A stretch of 64,000 nucleotides of DNA from a bacterium (GCA_021783725.1 JAJXTN010000001.1:62001-126000), one strand, 5' to 3'. Numbered from the stretch's first letter, positions 16,408 to 24,875 are shown. Notes: generated by a model not told the origin, from the letters alone. A program made the numbers and translations.

Positions 16408-17007
16408 TTATTGACTGACAGCCGTGCCACTAAAGCTGAAGTCCAGATTACTTATGCTAGCACTCGCACCACTTAAAGCATCAATGTCCATCGATACCTG
16501 AATGCGGTAAGTAGTGCTTTCGCCCGGCAATAAACTAATGGGCGTCAGCAAAGCCATTCCGCCGCTAGGATCAGGTGTAATCAAAGATTGCATCGTAAAA
16601 TTCTGGGGAGAGCCACCAGAAGTCGGGGTGACGATGACATGGACCTTGGTCAGATCAACATTATCGGGGTTCAATGGCGTGCTCGATATCGCTAGTTTTA
16701 GAGCCAACGCCGAGTCCCCCGTGTTCTTGATGCACACCACATTGCCGTCTACAGGCAAAGCTTGGCCACCCGGTATCAACCCAACAAAGCTATAACCAGC
16801 TAAGCTGTCACTGTAATTCACGCCGTCATTACTGACTTGTAGATTGGCGGTAGCCGTTTGAACCGTATTACCTGTCAGTTTGGCTTGTTGGCTAAGCAAA
16901 GCCGCATAGCTGACACTGCCACTAACGGCGACGATACTCAAGACTATTAAAGCGGCTTTGATGGTTGTTGGTAGCTTTTGAGTTTTTTTGTAATAATTCC
17001 ATTTCAT
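16408..17007 (-). CDS. TasA/camelysin-like secreted protein
   Basis: 199 residues with a basic N-terminus, a hydrophobic helix (about 16-36, VLSIVAVSGSVSYAALLS) and a beta-rich remainder resembling SipW-dependent TasA/CalY-type surface proteins (ANLQVSNDGVNYSDS, then the long KNTGDSALALKLAIS strand). In Bacillus such proteins form extracellular fibres. No signal peptidase SipW is in the window. AGGAGG with a 9-nt spacing gives one of the strongest ribosome binding sites here. Confidence 0.62.
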   Translation of the reverse strand: MKWNYYKKTQKLPTTIKAALIVLSIVAVSGSVSYAALLSQQAKLTGNTVQTATANLQVSNDGVNYSDSLAGYSFVGLIPGGQALPVDGNVVCIKNTGDSALALKLAISSTPLNPDNVDLTKVHVIVTPTSGGSPQNFTMQSLITPDPSGGMALLTPISLLPGESTTYRIQVSMDIDALSGASASISNLDFSFSGTAVSQ

Positions 17008-17048
17008 GGCTATTCCCTCCTAAAGTTAGTGGGAGGTATCATCGCACT

Positions 17049-17067
17049 CGGTCAATCTTCCGGTCAA
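17049..17067 (-). promoter_or_regulatory. paired TTGACCG direct repeats
   Basis: Two identical TTGACCG heptamers spaced 12 nt apart (17061-17067 and 17049-17055), about 45-60 nt before the TasA-like start. They could be an operator or tandem -35-like elements; no matching -10 at normal spacing was found. Confidence 0.35.
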
Positions 17068-17117
17068 ATTAATAACCAATTTATTTTGATTGCTTAATGA
17101 TTATTTAATCATCAGAA

Positions 17118-18647
17118 CTAGCTATTAGACTTATGGTCAGCGACAATAGCCAGAATCTCTGGACCATAAGTCTCGACTTTTTTAGCACCAAAACCAGAGA
17201 CACCAAGTAGTTGTTGGCTGGTGGTTGGTTGGGCGGCGGCTACGGCACTCAGGGCCACATCATGGGCAATGATGTAGGCTGGTAATTTATCGGCTTGAGC
17301 CCGACTAGCGCGCCAAGTTTTAAGTTTCAAGAATAAGCTTTCGTCGATAATCGGCGATGCCGGTTTAGCAATAATCACTTCGTCTTCGATGTCGTCAGTA
17401 ATGTTGCTTAAACTATCCGACATAGACCTTAGGACATTATCAAGTTCGAATATTTGCGGGTGCATATTCAGCGCCATACGATTAATGCCCTGCAGATATA
17501 GACCGTTCAGACTACGAACTCGTGATAAGGCCACGTAACCCATACCGGGAGTAAAGGTTTTCGACAAATCAATCTCGGCAGCGTCCAAACTCATGCCCTG
17601 ACTTTTGTGAATCGTGATCGCCCAAGCTAGTCTTAGTGGCAGTTGCGAGACTTCAGCTCGGATTTTGCCATCTTCACTCAAACTCCAACTGTGTTCTTCG
17701 ACATAGATTTTTCGGCCGTTCATCAACCGCACGACTGGCGTGTCGTCATCGAAGTCAACGACCTGGCCACGACTACCATTGACATATCCTTCGGCGAAAT
17801 TGTTAGCTACGAACATCACTTCGGCGCCAACTTTGAGCTCGAGAATTTCTGGGGCTAATAGACTTTTGGTCAGTTGCTCAACTTTGGCTTTGCCACCCTT
17901 GGTATGACTTTGAAAAGATCGGCTTTTACCGGGTAAAGCATCGAGGTGACGTTGATTTATGGCGTCGACATCTAGGTTGTGCGAATACAGCCGGGTCACC
18001 ACGACTGATTCTTCGGGTTGTTGGCCAAGACGTTCTTGTAGTAAGCGACCGTGCTCCTCATTAACGTCATCCTGGCGCATGGCCGACAGTAAACTCAAAA
18101 GTTTGTCATTACCCTGTTGGCGATGTTGCTCAGACAAATAACAAATTTGCGGTTGTAATTCGTCCCAAGCTTGCGATAAATGCACGAAATCAAAATTGTT
18201 AGTCCCGCGTCTTATCGGTGGCAATTGGAATAAATCGCCGACTAAGATTACTTGAATACCGCCAAAAGCTAAATCATTGCCACGCAATATTTTTGCCAAT
18301 TGATTGACCATATCGAGTCGCATACCGTGCAACATCGAAACTTCATCAATGACCAATACATCGATGCTGTTATAACGCTTGATCAAGCGTTCGCTACCGC
18401 CTAAGCGTTTCAGGTCATCGGACGATAGACTGTCGAGAATCCCCAAGCCCGACCAAGAATGGATGGTCGTACCGCCGATGTGACTGGCGGCAATACCGGT
18501 ACTAGCCGTCACTGCCAAGCGCTTGCCAGACCGAATGGCTCGACCGATGAACTGATTCAGCACATAGGTTTTGCCAGCCCCTGGCGCGCCAGTCAAAAAG
18601 ACATTAGCGCCGCTAATCATTACCTTTAACGCTTGTGTTTGCCTCAT
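17118..18647 (-). CDS. PIF1-like superfamily 1 helicase with C-terminal HRDC domain
   Basis: 5'-3' DNA helicase of the PIF1/RecD group. Walker A GAPGAGKT (about 20-27), Walker B LVIDEVSML, an arginine/helical motif region and the late motif AITIHKSQGMSLD followed by GYVALSRVRS. The last 75 residues (about 430-505) form a helical bundle with the HRDC pattern (LKTWRASRAQADKLPAYIIAHD, then LLGVSGFGAKKVETYG), as in RecQ helicases. It probably resolves G-quadruplexes or R-loops; rnhA lies directly upstream. TGC-TACAAT ends 9 nt before the ATG. Confidence 0.92.
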   Translation of the reverse strand: MRQTQALKVMISGANVFLTGAPGAGKTYVLNQFIGRAIRSGKRLAVTASTGIAASHIGGTTIHSWSGLGILDSLSSDDLKRLGGSERLIKRYNSIDVLVIDEVSMLHGMRLDMVNQLAKILRGNDLAFGGIQVILVGDLFQLPPIRRGTNNFDFVHLSQAWDELQPQICYLSEQHRQQGNDKLLSLLSAMRQDDVNEEHGRLLQERLGQQPEESVVVTRLYSHNLDVDAINQRHLDALPGKSRSFQSHTKGGKAKVEQLTKSLLAPEILELKVGAEVMFVANNFAEGYVNGSRGQVVDFDDDTPVVRLMNGRKIYVEEHSWSLSEDGKIRAEVSQLPLRLAWAITIHKSQGMSLDAAEIDLSKTFTPGMGYVALSRVRSLNGLYLQGINRMALNMHPQIFELDNVLRSMSDSLSNITDDIEDEVIIAKPASPIIDESLFLKLKTWRASRAQADKLPAYIIAHDVALSAVAAAQPTTSQQLLGVSGFGAKKVETYGPEILAIVADHKSNS

Positions 18648-18656
18648 AGTCCCCCG

Positions 18657-18665
18657 ATTGTAGCA
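18657..18665 (-). promoter_or_regulatory. extended -10 of the PIF1-HRDC gene
   Basis: TACAAT (18657-18662) preceded by TGC; 9 nt to the ATG, so the leader would be about 2 nt. Confidence 0.45.
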
Positions 18666-18733
18666 CTGGACGCCTACAATTTATGCATTTTTCATTATCT
18701 ATTTAACAAATAAATGAGAAATATATTAATTTA

Positions 18734-19159
18734 TTAATTGTTATTGTGTTGGAGGCGTGCTTGATTGGCCCAATGATCGGCCAGTTCATTACCTGGATCA
18801 TTGTTGTGACCACGTACCCAAATCAATTCGGCTTGGCTTATTCGGTATAACGGACAGATCTCCATAACGATATCGAGGTTCTTGATACCGCCCTTTTTCT
18901 TCCAGCCATTCTTTTCCCATGCCAATGACCAGACGGTAATCGTCTTAATCCAAAATTCACTATCGCTATGAATTTTACACGGAGCGCCATTAGCGTCTTT
19001 CAGCGCCGCCATAATGGCAAAGCCTTCCATCCGAATATTAGTCGTATGCGCGCCAGACGGTTCCCCGCCCAACACCGCCGGCTTCATATCTTTAATAACC
19101 GCAAACCCACCCGGCCCCGGATTCGGACTAGCACTCCCATCGGTATAATAAATAATCAT
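18734..19159 (-). CDS. rnhA: ribonuclease HI
   Basis: Cleaves RNA in RNA-DNA hybrids. The 141 residues keep the DEDD set: YYTDGSASPNPG (first Asp), MEGFAIMAAL (Glu), IHSDSEFWIK (Asp) and, near the C-terminus, GHNNDPGNELAD. The length is typical of a stand-alone enzyme with no hybrid-binding domain. It precedes the helicase gene by 86 nt. Confidence 0.93.
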   Translation of the reverse strand: MIIYYTDGSASPNPGPGGFAVIKDMKPAVLGGEPSGAHTTNIRMEGFAIMAALKDANGAPCKIHSDSEFWIKTITVWSLAWEKNGWKKKGGIKNLDIVMEICPLYRISQAELIWVRGHNNDPGNELADHWANQARLQHNNN

Positions 19160-19220
19160 TGTATTTGTTAATAAAGTTCTTATTGACCAAGTAATTATGT
19201 AGTACTTAGAATGGATAGTA

Positions 19221-19391
19221 TTAAGCGTGTTTCTCTTCTAGTTCAACTCGTTTAAGTAATTCGATGCGCTTATCCATTGAACCTTCTACAGCCTTTGAAA
19301 GAATTTTTTCATCAGTAACAAACTCGATAAGCTGATCCTGATTTTGCTTACGAGTAAACTTAGAATTTAACTTACGTATAATATATTTCAT
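19221..19391 (-). CDS. small ORF downstream of the zeta-like kinase (56 residues)
   Basis: Reads MKYIIRKLNSKF and ends RVELEEKHA. It starts 9 nt after the zeta-like stop, with AGGAAG overlapping that stop as ribosome binding site, so it is translationally linked. It is highly charged and probably helical, with no recognisable family. Codon use is AT-rich like the kinase and unlike flanking genes. A toxin-antitoxin partner is possible, but epsilon-type antitoxins are longer and usually precede the toxin, so this is only a suggestion. Confidence 0.6.
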   Translation of the reverse strand: MKYIIRKLNSKFTRKQNQDQLIEFVTDEKILSKAVEGSMDKRIELLKRVELEEKHA

Positions 19392-19400
19392 TCTTGCTTC

Positions 19401-20117
19401 CTAATACTCTAAAGTATAAGGCTTATCAATTATCTTATCAACTTCTATTAATTCTGTTGTAATATAATAATCTTTATCCCTTAGTTTCTTCTGTACTACT
19501 GCGACAATCTGGAATTGTGGGTTCTCTGCAAACCTTTTTCTAACTTCTTTCAGGTTGACTATAATATTCTTGCATGCAGCAACAAAACCATCCCTGCTAA
19601 CTCCACGGTAAGTTTCCAATTCTCTTTTCTGAGTATAGTCCCAAGCTGTTTCAGCATTATCATAAAGATAAAAAAGTACTACAAAATATCCATTATCGAG
19701 TAAATCACCAATAGTATTAACGGTTGCGCCTGATTTTCCGGAGAATGTTCCATCAATCATCATGTTATATCGACCATGTTTAGCAATATCTATGCATCGT
19801 GCTAGAACTACATTCCCTGAAGACCTGAATTTATAATAATCTTTAGGGGTATAGTCTGGATATACCGTAACAATTTGATCCAGATCTATTCTTACAAAAT
19901 TTGAATTACCCTTTGTCTTTATTAGTACTTCACTCAAAGTGTCCAAAAATTCCGTTTTCCCAGCACCTGGCAATCCAGCCATCACAAATGCAACTGGTGT
20001 TTCTGTAGCGCTAATTGGAGTAGCTTTAGATTCTTTGATTAGAAGATTAGCGATGTATTTCTTCTTTTTCTCATTACTTAAAGAATCAAAATCGTCAGCT
20101 GAAATATCCAAGTTCAT
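19401..20117 (-). CDS. zeta-toxin-like P-loop kinase
   Basis: 238 residues. Walker A GLPGAGKT (48-55), then FVRIDLDQIV (about 75-83) where zeta toxins have their substrate-binding Asp, and MMIDGTFS as the third strand. Zeta toxins phosphorylate UDP-GlcNAc and block wall synthesis; related kinases have other targets. The gene begins 3 nt after the glyS stop and is followed by a tiny ORF. The segment 19200-20117 is visibly more AT-rich than its surroundings, which suggests recent acquisition. A housekeeping nucleotide kinase is the alternative. Confidence 0.75.
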   Translation of the reverse strand: MNLDISADDFDSLSNEKKKKYIANLLIKESKATPISATETPVAFVMAGLPGAGKTEFLDTLSEVLIKTKGNSNFVRIDLDQIVTVYPDYTPKDYYKFRSSGNVVLARCIDIAKHGRYNMMIDGTFSGKSGATVNTIGDLLDNGYFVVLFYLYDNAETAWDYTQKRELETYRGVSRDGFVAACKNIIVNLKEVRKRFAENPQFQIVAVVQKKLRDKDYYITTELIEVDKIIDKPYTLEY

Positions 20118-20120
20118 CGA

Positions 20121-21560
20121 TTAGTCTTTGAGGGATTCTATTAATTCGCTAATTACAATTCGGGTTTGTTTAGTGGTGTCACGGTCGCGAACGGTGACGG
20201 TGTTGGCGGTGTCGCCTTCTAGGGTGTCGAAGTCGATTACTACGCAGTATGGGGTGCCGATTTCGTCTTGGCGGCGATAGCGTTTACCGATGTTGCTGTT
20301 ATCGTCCCACATAACATTGCCGAACTCTTTCTTCAGCATCGAGTAAACTTCGCGGGCTTTAGCCACTAGCTCTGGCTTATTCTTGAGAAGTGGGCTAACT
20401 GCTACGCGATATGGTGCGATAGAAGGTTTGAGCTTGAGTACTACGCGCTGTTCTCCATTCACTTCTTCTTCGTGATACGCGTCTGTTAATACAGCCATAA
20501 GCATGCGCCCAACACCAACTGAACTTTCAATAACATATGGTATAAATCGCTCGCGAGTTGATTCTTCAAAATATGATAAATCTTTACCGCTCACTCGCGC
20601 ATGGTTGCTAAGGTCAAAGTCTGTTCGATTATGGGTACCCCAGAGCTCTTTAAAGCCTTGCGGGAAATTAAAGTAAATGTCATGTGCGGCGGCAGCATAG
20701 TGAGCGCGTTCTTTTTCGTCATGTTCGTGCCACTGCAAGTTTGATTCGGCGATACCAAGACGATTAAATAAGAAATCCCAGGCAAAATCTCGCCAGCGCT
20801 GATACACCTCTTCTTGGTCAGCTGGAGGTATAAAATATTGCATTTCCATCTGTTCAAGTTCTCGGACTCGAAATATAAAGTCACGGGGGGAAATTTCGTT
20901 GCGAAATGCTTTGCCTATTTGCGCTACGCCGAATGGTAATTTGGCACGCATAGTTTCACGAACATTATCATAATTGGTAAATATTGAACCAGCTGTTTCT
21001 GGGCGTAGGTATGCTAATTGCGTCTTTTCAAAAATCCTTACAGAAAAAGCTTTGCCTTCTTCCGTTTCAAAAAAACTACTATCTATGAATTGAACAGCGG
21101 CGGCGTCATCACCCTTACCTACTGGGCCAATAAAAGTCTCCATCATCATGTTAAACACACGCGGTTCGCTTAGTGCATTACCGTCAGGAGACTTCATGTC
21201 CTTTAATAACTCTTTTAGTTCAGCTAAATCAGTTGAATCTGTATTTGCAAGATGATCAGCGCGATATCGTTTGTGAGTTACGAGGTCTTCGACCATTGGA
21301 TCGGTGAATCCAGCAACGTGACCACTTGCCTCCCACAATTTAGGGTTCTGAATAATCGCACCGTCTACACCAAATATGTTGTCATGCTCGCGAACCATCG
21401 CGCGCCACCACTCTTGCTTAATATTGTTAACGAGTTCCACTCCCAGTGGACCGTAATCATAGAATCCGGCAAGGCCACCATATATTTCACTGGCCTGAAA
21501 AACAAAGCCGCGGCGTTTGCACAGACTAACGATTGCTTCTAGGGTTGGTGTATCGGCCAT
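20121..21560 (-). CDS. glyS: glycyl-tRNA synthetase (single-chain alpha2 type)
   Basis: Class II synthetase charging tRNA-Gly. The 479 residues start with LEAIVSLCKRRGFVFQASEIYGG, typical of the eukaryote/archaeal-like single-chain GlyRS rather than the tetrameric form. Motif 2 is FRNEISPRDFIFRVREL, motif 3 SVGVGRMLMAVL, and a C-terminal anticodon-binding domain begins near residue 375. TGT-TACAAT ends 7 nt before the ATG, predicting a leaderless mRNA. Confidence 0.96.
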   Translation of the reverse strand: MADTPTLEAIVSLCKRRGFVFQASEIYGGLAGFYDYGPLGVELVNNIKQEWWRAMVREHDNIFGVDGAIIQNPKLWEASGHVAGFTDPMVEDLVTHKRYRADHLANTDSTDLAELKELLKDMKSPDGNALSEPRVFNMMMETFIGPVGKGDDAAAVQFIDSSFFETEEGKAFSVRIFEKTQLAYLRPETAGSIFTNYDNVRETMRAKLPFGVAQIGKAFRNEISPRDFIFRVRELEQMEMQYFIPPADQEEVYQRWRDFAWDFLFNRLGIAESNLQWHEHDEKERAHYAAAAHDIYFNFPQGFKELWGTHNRTDFDLSNHARVSGKDLSYFEESTRERFIPYVIESSVGVGRMLMAVLTDAYHEEEVNGEQRVVLKLKPSIAPYRVAVSPLLKNKPELVAKAREVYSMLKKEFGNVMWDDNSNIGKRYRRQDEIGTPYCVVIDFDTLEGDTANTVTVRDRDTTKQTRIVISELIESLKD

Positions 21561-21567
21561 TTAGACT

Positions 21568-21576
21568 ATTGTAACA
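21568..21576 (-). promoter_or_regulatory. extended -10 of glyS
   Basis: TACAAT (21568-21573) preceded by TGT; 7 nt to the ATG. The same TGT-TACAAT-AGT string occurs before ftsE. Confidence 0.55.
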
Positions 21577-21581
21577 GATGA

Positions 21582-22289
21582 CTAGCCGAGAGTGTTAGAG
21601 CCTCTTATATAAAGATCACTCAAGGTTTTAACAACCGGTCTAATATCAGCCAGACTTTCGACGACTCCGTCGACTCGACTCAAAGCGATTGGGCTGTTGC
21701 CACCGAAAATCAAGCGTAGAGTTTTTATCTGATTGGCATCGAAATGACCATCACTAGTTTTGTGAAATGATACGCTGTCGAAATCGAAATCGTAATGACC
21801 AGCAATCTCCAGTCGATGACCGTCAGTATCATCCAATAGGTTTGGGGTGTGGCCGTCCAAATGCAATAACTGGGCCATGAACCACAGTTCGACCAGCATT
21901 AGTGGCACTTCGGCATCATCTAGCGCCAAGAAAGCCCGCTCTAACAGCTCAAAATAATCGGCTTCTGGTTGATCTTCGGTGGCCGTATTCAACAGTTTAA
22001 TCAATCGGTAGCCGAGTTGAACCCGATCAATGTCTTGAACAATCCGACCAAAATGTTTAATCAGTCTAGACGATACCATCGTGCCTATTTCACCGAGGCC
22101 ACGGATATAACTGACTTCACTAATACTGAACAGCTCGATACCACCTGCTAAACGACTTTTGATTTTGCGCACGCCCCGGGCCATCAACCGCAGTTTGCCA
22201 TGATCGGGAGTCAAAACCGTGACGATACGATCAGCTTCACCGTAATCGGTCCGACTGAGAATTATACCGGTAGTTTGAAGCTGTTTCAC
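21582..22289 (-). CDS. recO: DNA repair protein RecO
   Basis: Promotes annealing and RecA loading in RecFOR-type recombination. The 235 residues have the N-terminal OB fold (TTGIILSRTDYGEADRIVTVLTPDHGKLRLMARGVRK) and a helical C-terminal domain; the zinc-finger cysteines seen in some RecO proteins are absent. The start codon overlaps the receiver gene stop by 4 nt, so RecO is translated from the same message as the two degenerate signalling proteins upstream. Confidence 0.9.
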   Translation of the reverse strand: MKQLQTTGIILSRTDYGEADRIVTVLTPDHGKLRLMARGVRKIKSRLAGGIELFSISEVSYIRGLGEIGTMVSSRLIKHFGRIVQDIDRVQLGYRLIKLLNTATEDQPEADYFELLERAFLALDDAEVPLMLVELWFMAQLLHLDGHTPNLLDDTDGHRLEIAGHYDFDFDSVSFHKTSDGHFDANQIKTLRLIFGGNSPIALSRVDGVVESLADIRPVVKTLSDLYIRGSNTLG

Positions 22290-22672
22290 GCTGGTATCGG
22301 GGCCAGACTGGCAACCATTCTGAGCATATTGGCCAGCGACGTTTTGGGCTTATAGGCGTAAGCTACAACACCGAGTTCTTTGGCTAAAATGTCTTGACTG
22401 CCACCGAACTCCACTTCCGGAACATTACTTAGAATCATCACTGGCACCGACTGCCACTCCGGATAAGATCGAAACTCGTACAAGAATTCGATGCCCGAAT
22501 GATTGATCAATTGGACTTCTAAGATAATGAGATCCGGACAAATGGCATCGGCGGCGAATATCGCCGACTGGGCGCTAGCGCACATCAACACTTCATAACC
22601 AGCTGATTCCAAACTAGTTCGGTAGATATCAGCCAATATCCGATCGGGTTCGATGAGTAATATCTGGGCCAT
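22286..22672 (-). CDS. pseudo-receiver protein (REC fold, phospho-Asp replaced by Glu)
   Basis: 128-residue stand-alone receiver fold. ILLIEPDRILADIY supplies the acidic pair and YKPKT the conserved Lys. The phosphorylation-site strand reads DLIILEVQL: Glu52 stands where Asp is required. The usual switch Thr/Ser is Ser in MILSN. A Glu there often mimics permanent phosphorylation, so the protein is probably locked and used as a protein-protein adaptor. It is packed between the kinase-like gene (no gap) and recO (4-nt overlap). Confidence 0.82.
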   Translation of the reverse strand: MAQILLIEPDRILADIYRTSLESAGYEVLMCASAQSAIFAADAICPDLIILEVQLINHSGIEFLYEFRSYPEWQSVPVMILSNVPEVEFGGSQDILAKELGVVAYAYKPKTSLANMLRMVASLAPIPA

Positions 22673-23383
22673 TTATACCAACTGTAGTTGATTATTGAGC
22701 TGCAGAACAGTACCGAGGCCAAATAAATGTTGGTGTCTGGACACTTTGAGTTTGAGGCTCATGGCCGATAGTAAAGCATCAGCTACGAATATACCTGCCC
22801 CACTACTTTGACTAAGTCCAGCCAGCGGCTGTCGAGCTCGGCCTTGCAAAGAACGACCTTGACGCAAAAGATCGCCAGTCAAATGTTCAGTATCAGCGTA
22901 CAGACCAGCGACAATGCCATAACGACAACGGTGAGTCGCTAAATGCAGTTTGAGCTGATTGGTTTCCAAGGCTGGCAAAGCTTCAATCAATGAAGTACCC
23001 AAGCTAACTAGAGCCGCCTGCAGGGCAATGCGATTAGCCATGACTGGACCAAAGCGGCCAGCAATATTTAGTTCCAAACCAACGCCATAACTTTTGGCCA
23101 AGCTATCAAGTTGCTGTCCAGTATCGTACAACACCGATGATACCGAAACCGGTTCAATGTCCAACAATTGATGATCAAGACTCAGCCGGACGCCCAAAAC
23201 ATAATTATCGATAAGTGCCAGCGCACTATCAGCCGTGGTTTGGATAGCACTGATATCGGTATTGCCAATCAATAGTGCCTGCTCAGCTTGGCGAGCAATC
23301 TGAAGTAATGGCAATTTGAGTTGTTCGGCGACACTCAACAACAGCTCTTGTGACAAGATAGTCGGATCGGCTGACTGAAACAC
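22673..23383 (-). CDS. degenerate histidine-kinase-like protein
   Basis: 236 residues, no membrane helix. The N-terminal helix pair resembles HisKA, but the H-box reads EQLKLPLLQ (about residues 20-28) where HELRTPL is expected, so the phosphorylated His is missing. The C-terminal half follows a HATPase_c pattern with a damaged N box (LVSLGTSLIEAL) and a partial glycine box (SSGAGIFVADALL, later GLGTVLQLN). It is likely a pseudokinase. The start is GTG at 23383. It is translated together with the pseudo-receiver and recO. Confidence 0.68.
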   Translation of the reverse strand: MFQSADPTILSQELLLSVAEQLKLPLLQIARQAEQALLIGNTDISAIQTTADSALALIDNYVLGVRLSLDHQLLDIEPVSVSSVLYDTGQQLDSLAKSYGVGLELNIAGRFGPVMANRIALQAALVSLGTSLIEALPALETNQLKLHLATHRCRYGIVAGLYADTEHLTGDLLRQGRSLQGRARQPLAGLSQSSGAGIFVADALLSAMSLKLKVSRHQHLFGLGTVLQLNNQLQLV

Positions 23384-23468
23384 TTTTGTACTATCCCCCA
23401 GATATTATCTAAAGTAAGTATAACTCAAAAAGTCCAACCACTGTTAAATATAATGTGTCAGAGGGCAG

Positions 23469-24140
23469 CTAAGGCGAATAACTTAGATTCGGCAAAATGT
23501 AAGTATTGAAATCATTAAGATATTGACTACCCTCTGTCCATACTTGCAATGTTTTATCGCGCAACGGCAGAACTACCATCGTACCTGTTTTGCTATCACT
23601 GATTTGACCGCTGACTTTAACACCGACTTGGCTAGGCACTTTTGGCAAAGAATAGGCCGTGACTGTTGTGGCGGCTACCTGTGGGCCGGTCAGCGACTGA
23701 TTGATGGCTTGAACGGTTTGACTATAACTCTGGGCAATCACTTGGACCCTCAATGCGAATATCGAGTTGGTGTCAGTAATCGACGGTACGGTAGAGTTAG
23801 CGAAATAGCCATCAACTAAAGCTGTGTTGTTGGAACCGCTATCGTCGACGTAGCCACTCCATGTCTTCGGGAACATGACTACTAGGCTGCCATAAGCTTG
23901 AGGACCGTTATAGGTGCGTAGTGGCGATTTTTGGGCTTCAGCGAACTGAGCATCTTTAGCAGTACCCTCTTGTTGCTTGGCGACGGTCACGGCGGCAGCA
24001 ATTTTAGCATCGACATTATTCTTATAATCTTGGCGACCCTTGAAAGCCCAACCACCGAATACGAGAGCGATTATCAGGAATACTACCAGTCCCAAGGACA
24101 ATAGCCAGGAACTTGACCCAAGTTGGTTAAGCTTATGCAT
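23469..24140 (-). CDS. membrane-anchored extracytoplasmic protein, unknown
   Basis: 223 residues: a short cytoplasmic tail, one membrane helix (about 12-32), a charged helical spacer and a beta-rich extracellular domain starting near YGSLVVMFPKTWSGY. The domain has a PsbP-like strand order (FPKTW followed by alternating strands), but I would not name a family. TTGCCA-17-TAACAT lies 6 nt before the ATG, so a leaderless message is predicted. Confidence 0.7.
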   Translation of the reverse strand: MHKLNQLGSSSWLLSLGLVVFLIIALVFGGWAFKGRQDYKNNVDAKIAAAVTVAKQQEGTAKDAQFAEAQKSPLRTYNGPQAYGSLVVMFPKTWSGYVDDSGSNNTALVDGYFANSTVPSITDTNSIFALRVQVIAQSYSQTVQAINQSLTGPQVAATTVTAYSLPKVPSQVGVKVSGQISDSKTGTMVVLPLRDKTLQVWTEGSQYLNDFNTYILPNLSYSP

Positions 24141-24146
24141 ATGGTA

Positions 24147-24175
24147 ATGTTAGCGAAGTTTACCCGAGCTGGCAA
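24147..24175 (-). promoter_or_regulatory. promoter of the 23469-24140 gene
   Basis: TTGCCA (24170-24175), a 17-nt spacer, TAACAT (24147-24152), then 6 nt to the ATG. Confidence 0.62.
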
Positions 24176-24177
24176 GT

Positions 24178-24666
24178 CTATCGATAAGTGTAAACTGACA
24201 CGCCGTTGGTCTGCTTATCAAACGACTTATCGGGCACCGTAAAGGCCACGCTTATTAACTTAATCGGTTTATGCTGGTAATGGTTGATCGCCGTATCAAG
24301 TTTGGACATATATTTTTGCAGCAAGAACACATATATGGCGTCGGCTGGTGGCCAAGGTTTAGTCCAGAAGTTGCCCCATATTACTGTGACTTGCGATCGA
24401 TAAGCTCTAGTCCGAAACCAAGCTAGCAACGCCAGAAATGGATTAAGTTCATAGCCAGTTACTTTTAAGCCAAGGCTGGCGGCCGCCAATAACACTTTGC
24501 CATCACCACAGCCTAGCTCCAACAAATGGTCGCCAGGCTTAAGCCCAGCTAGTTTGAGACCGGTATCAATTTGCGGTTTTAAAGTTGGCAAATACGGTGC
24601 GCCGTAGAGCAATACATAGCCAAAACTCAATATGAATATCAAACCAAGGCTAGTCAGCCAGATCAT
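24178..24666 (-). CDS. membrane-anchored class I SAM methyltransferase
   Basis: 162 residues. One N-terminal membrane helix (about 3-22) precedes a Rossmann methyltransferase core: motif I LLELGCGDGKVLLAA, motif II VTGYELNP, then a hydrophobic strand near AIYVFLLQKYM. The core is short, with no separate substrate domain. The start overlaps the xseB stop by 4 nt, tying it to the exonuclease VII operon. Substrate unknown; a lipid or quinone is possible given the anchor. Confidence 0.78.
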   Translation of the reverse strand: MIWLTSLGLIFILSFGYVLLYGAPYLPTLKPQIDTGLKLAGLKPGDHLLELGCGDGKVLLAAASLGLKVTGYELNPFLALLAWFRTRAYRSQVTVIWGNFWTKPWPPADAIYVFLLQKYMSKLDTAINHYQHKPIKLISVAFTVPDKSFDKQTNGVSVYTYR

Positions 24667-24875
24667 TTATCGGTCGCAAATTTAGCTTTTAGCTCAGTAA
24701 TCTTATTTTCGGCCGTCTTGAGATAAGTTTCCAGCTCATGGACTACGACTAATCCCCGTTCATAATGTTTGATGGCTAGATCAATATCTAAATCAGCCGT
24801 TTGAAGTTCGGCCATAATTGATTCAAGTTCTGAATTTAATTGCTGATAACTAGGTTTGGTAGCTGACATAATCAA
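24663..24875 (-). CDS. xseB: exodeoxyribonuclease VII small subunit
   Basis: 70 residues with the helical-hairpin pattern of XseB (YQQLNSELESIMAELQTADLDIDLAIKHYERG). It partners with XseA in degrading single-stranded DNA. It lies between xseA and the methyltransferase with stop/start overlaps on both sides. Confidence 0.92.
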   Translation of the reverse strand: MIMSATKPSYQQLNSELESIMAELQTADLDIDLAIKHYERGLVVVHELETYLKTAENKITELKAKFATDK

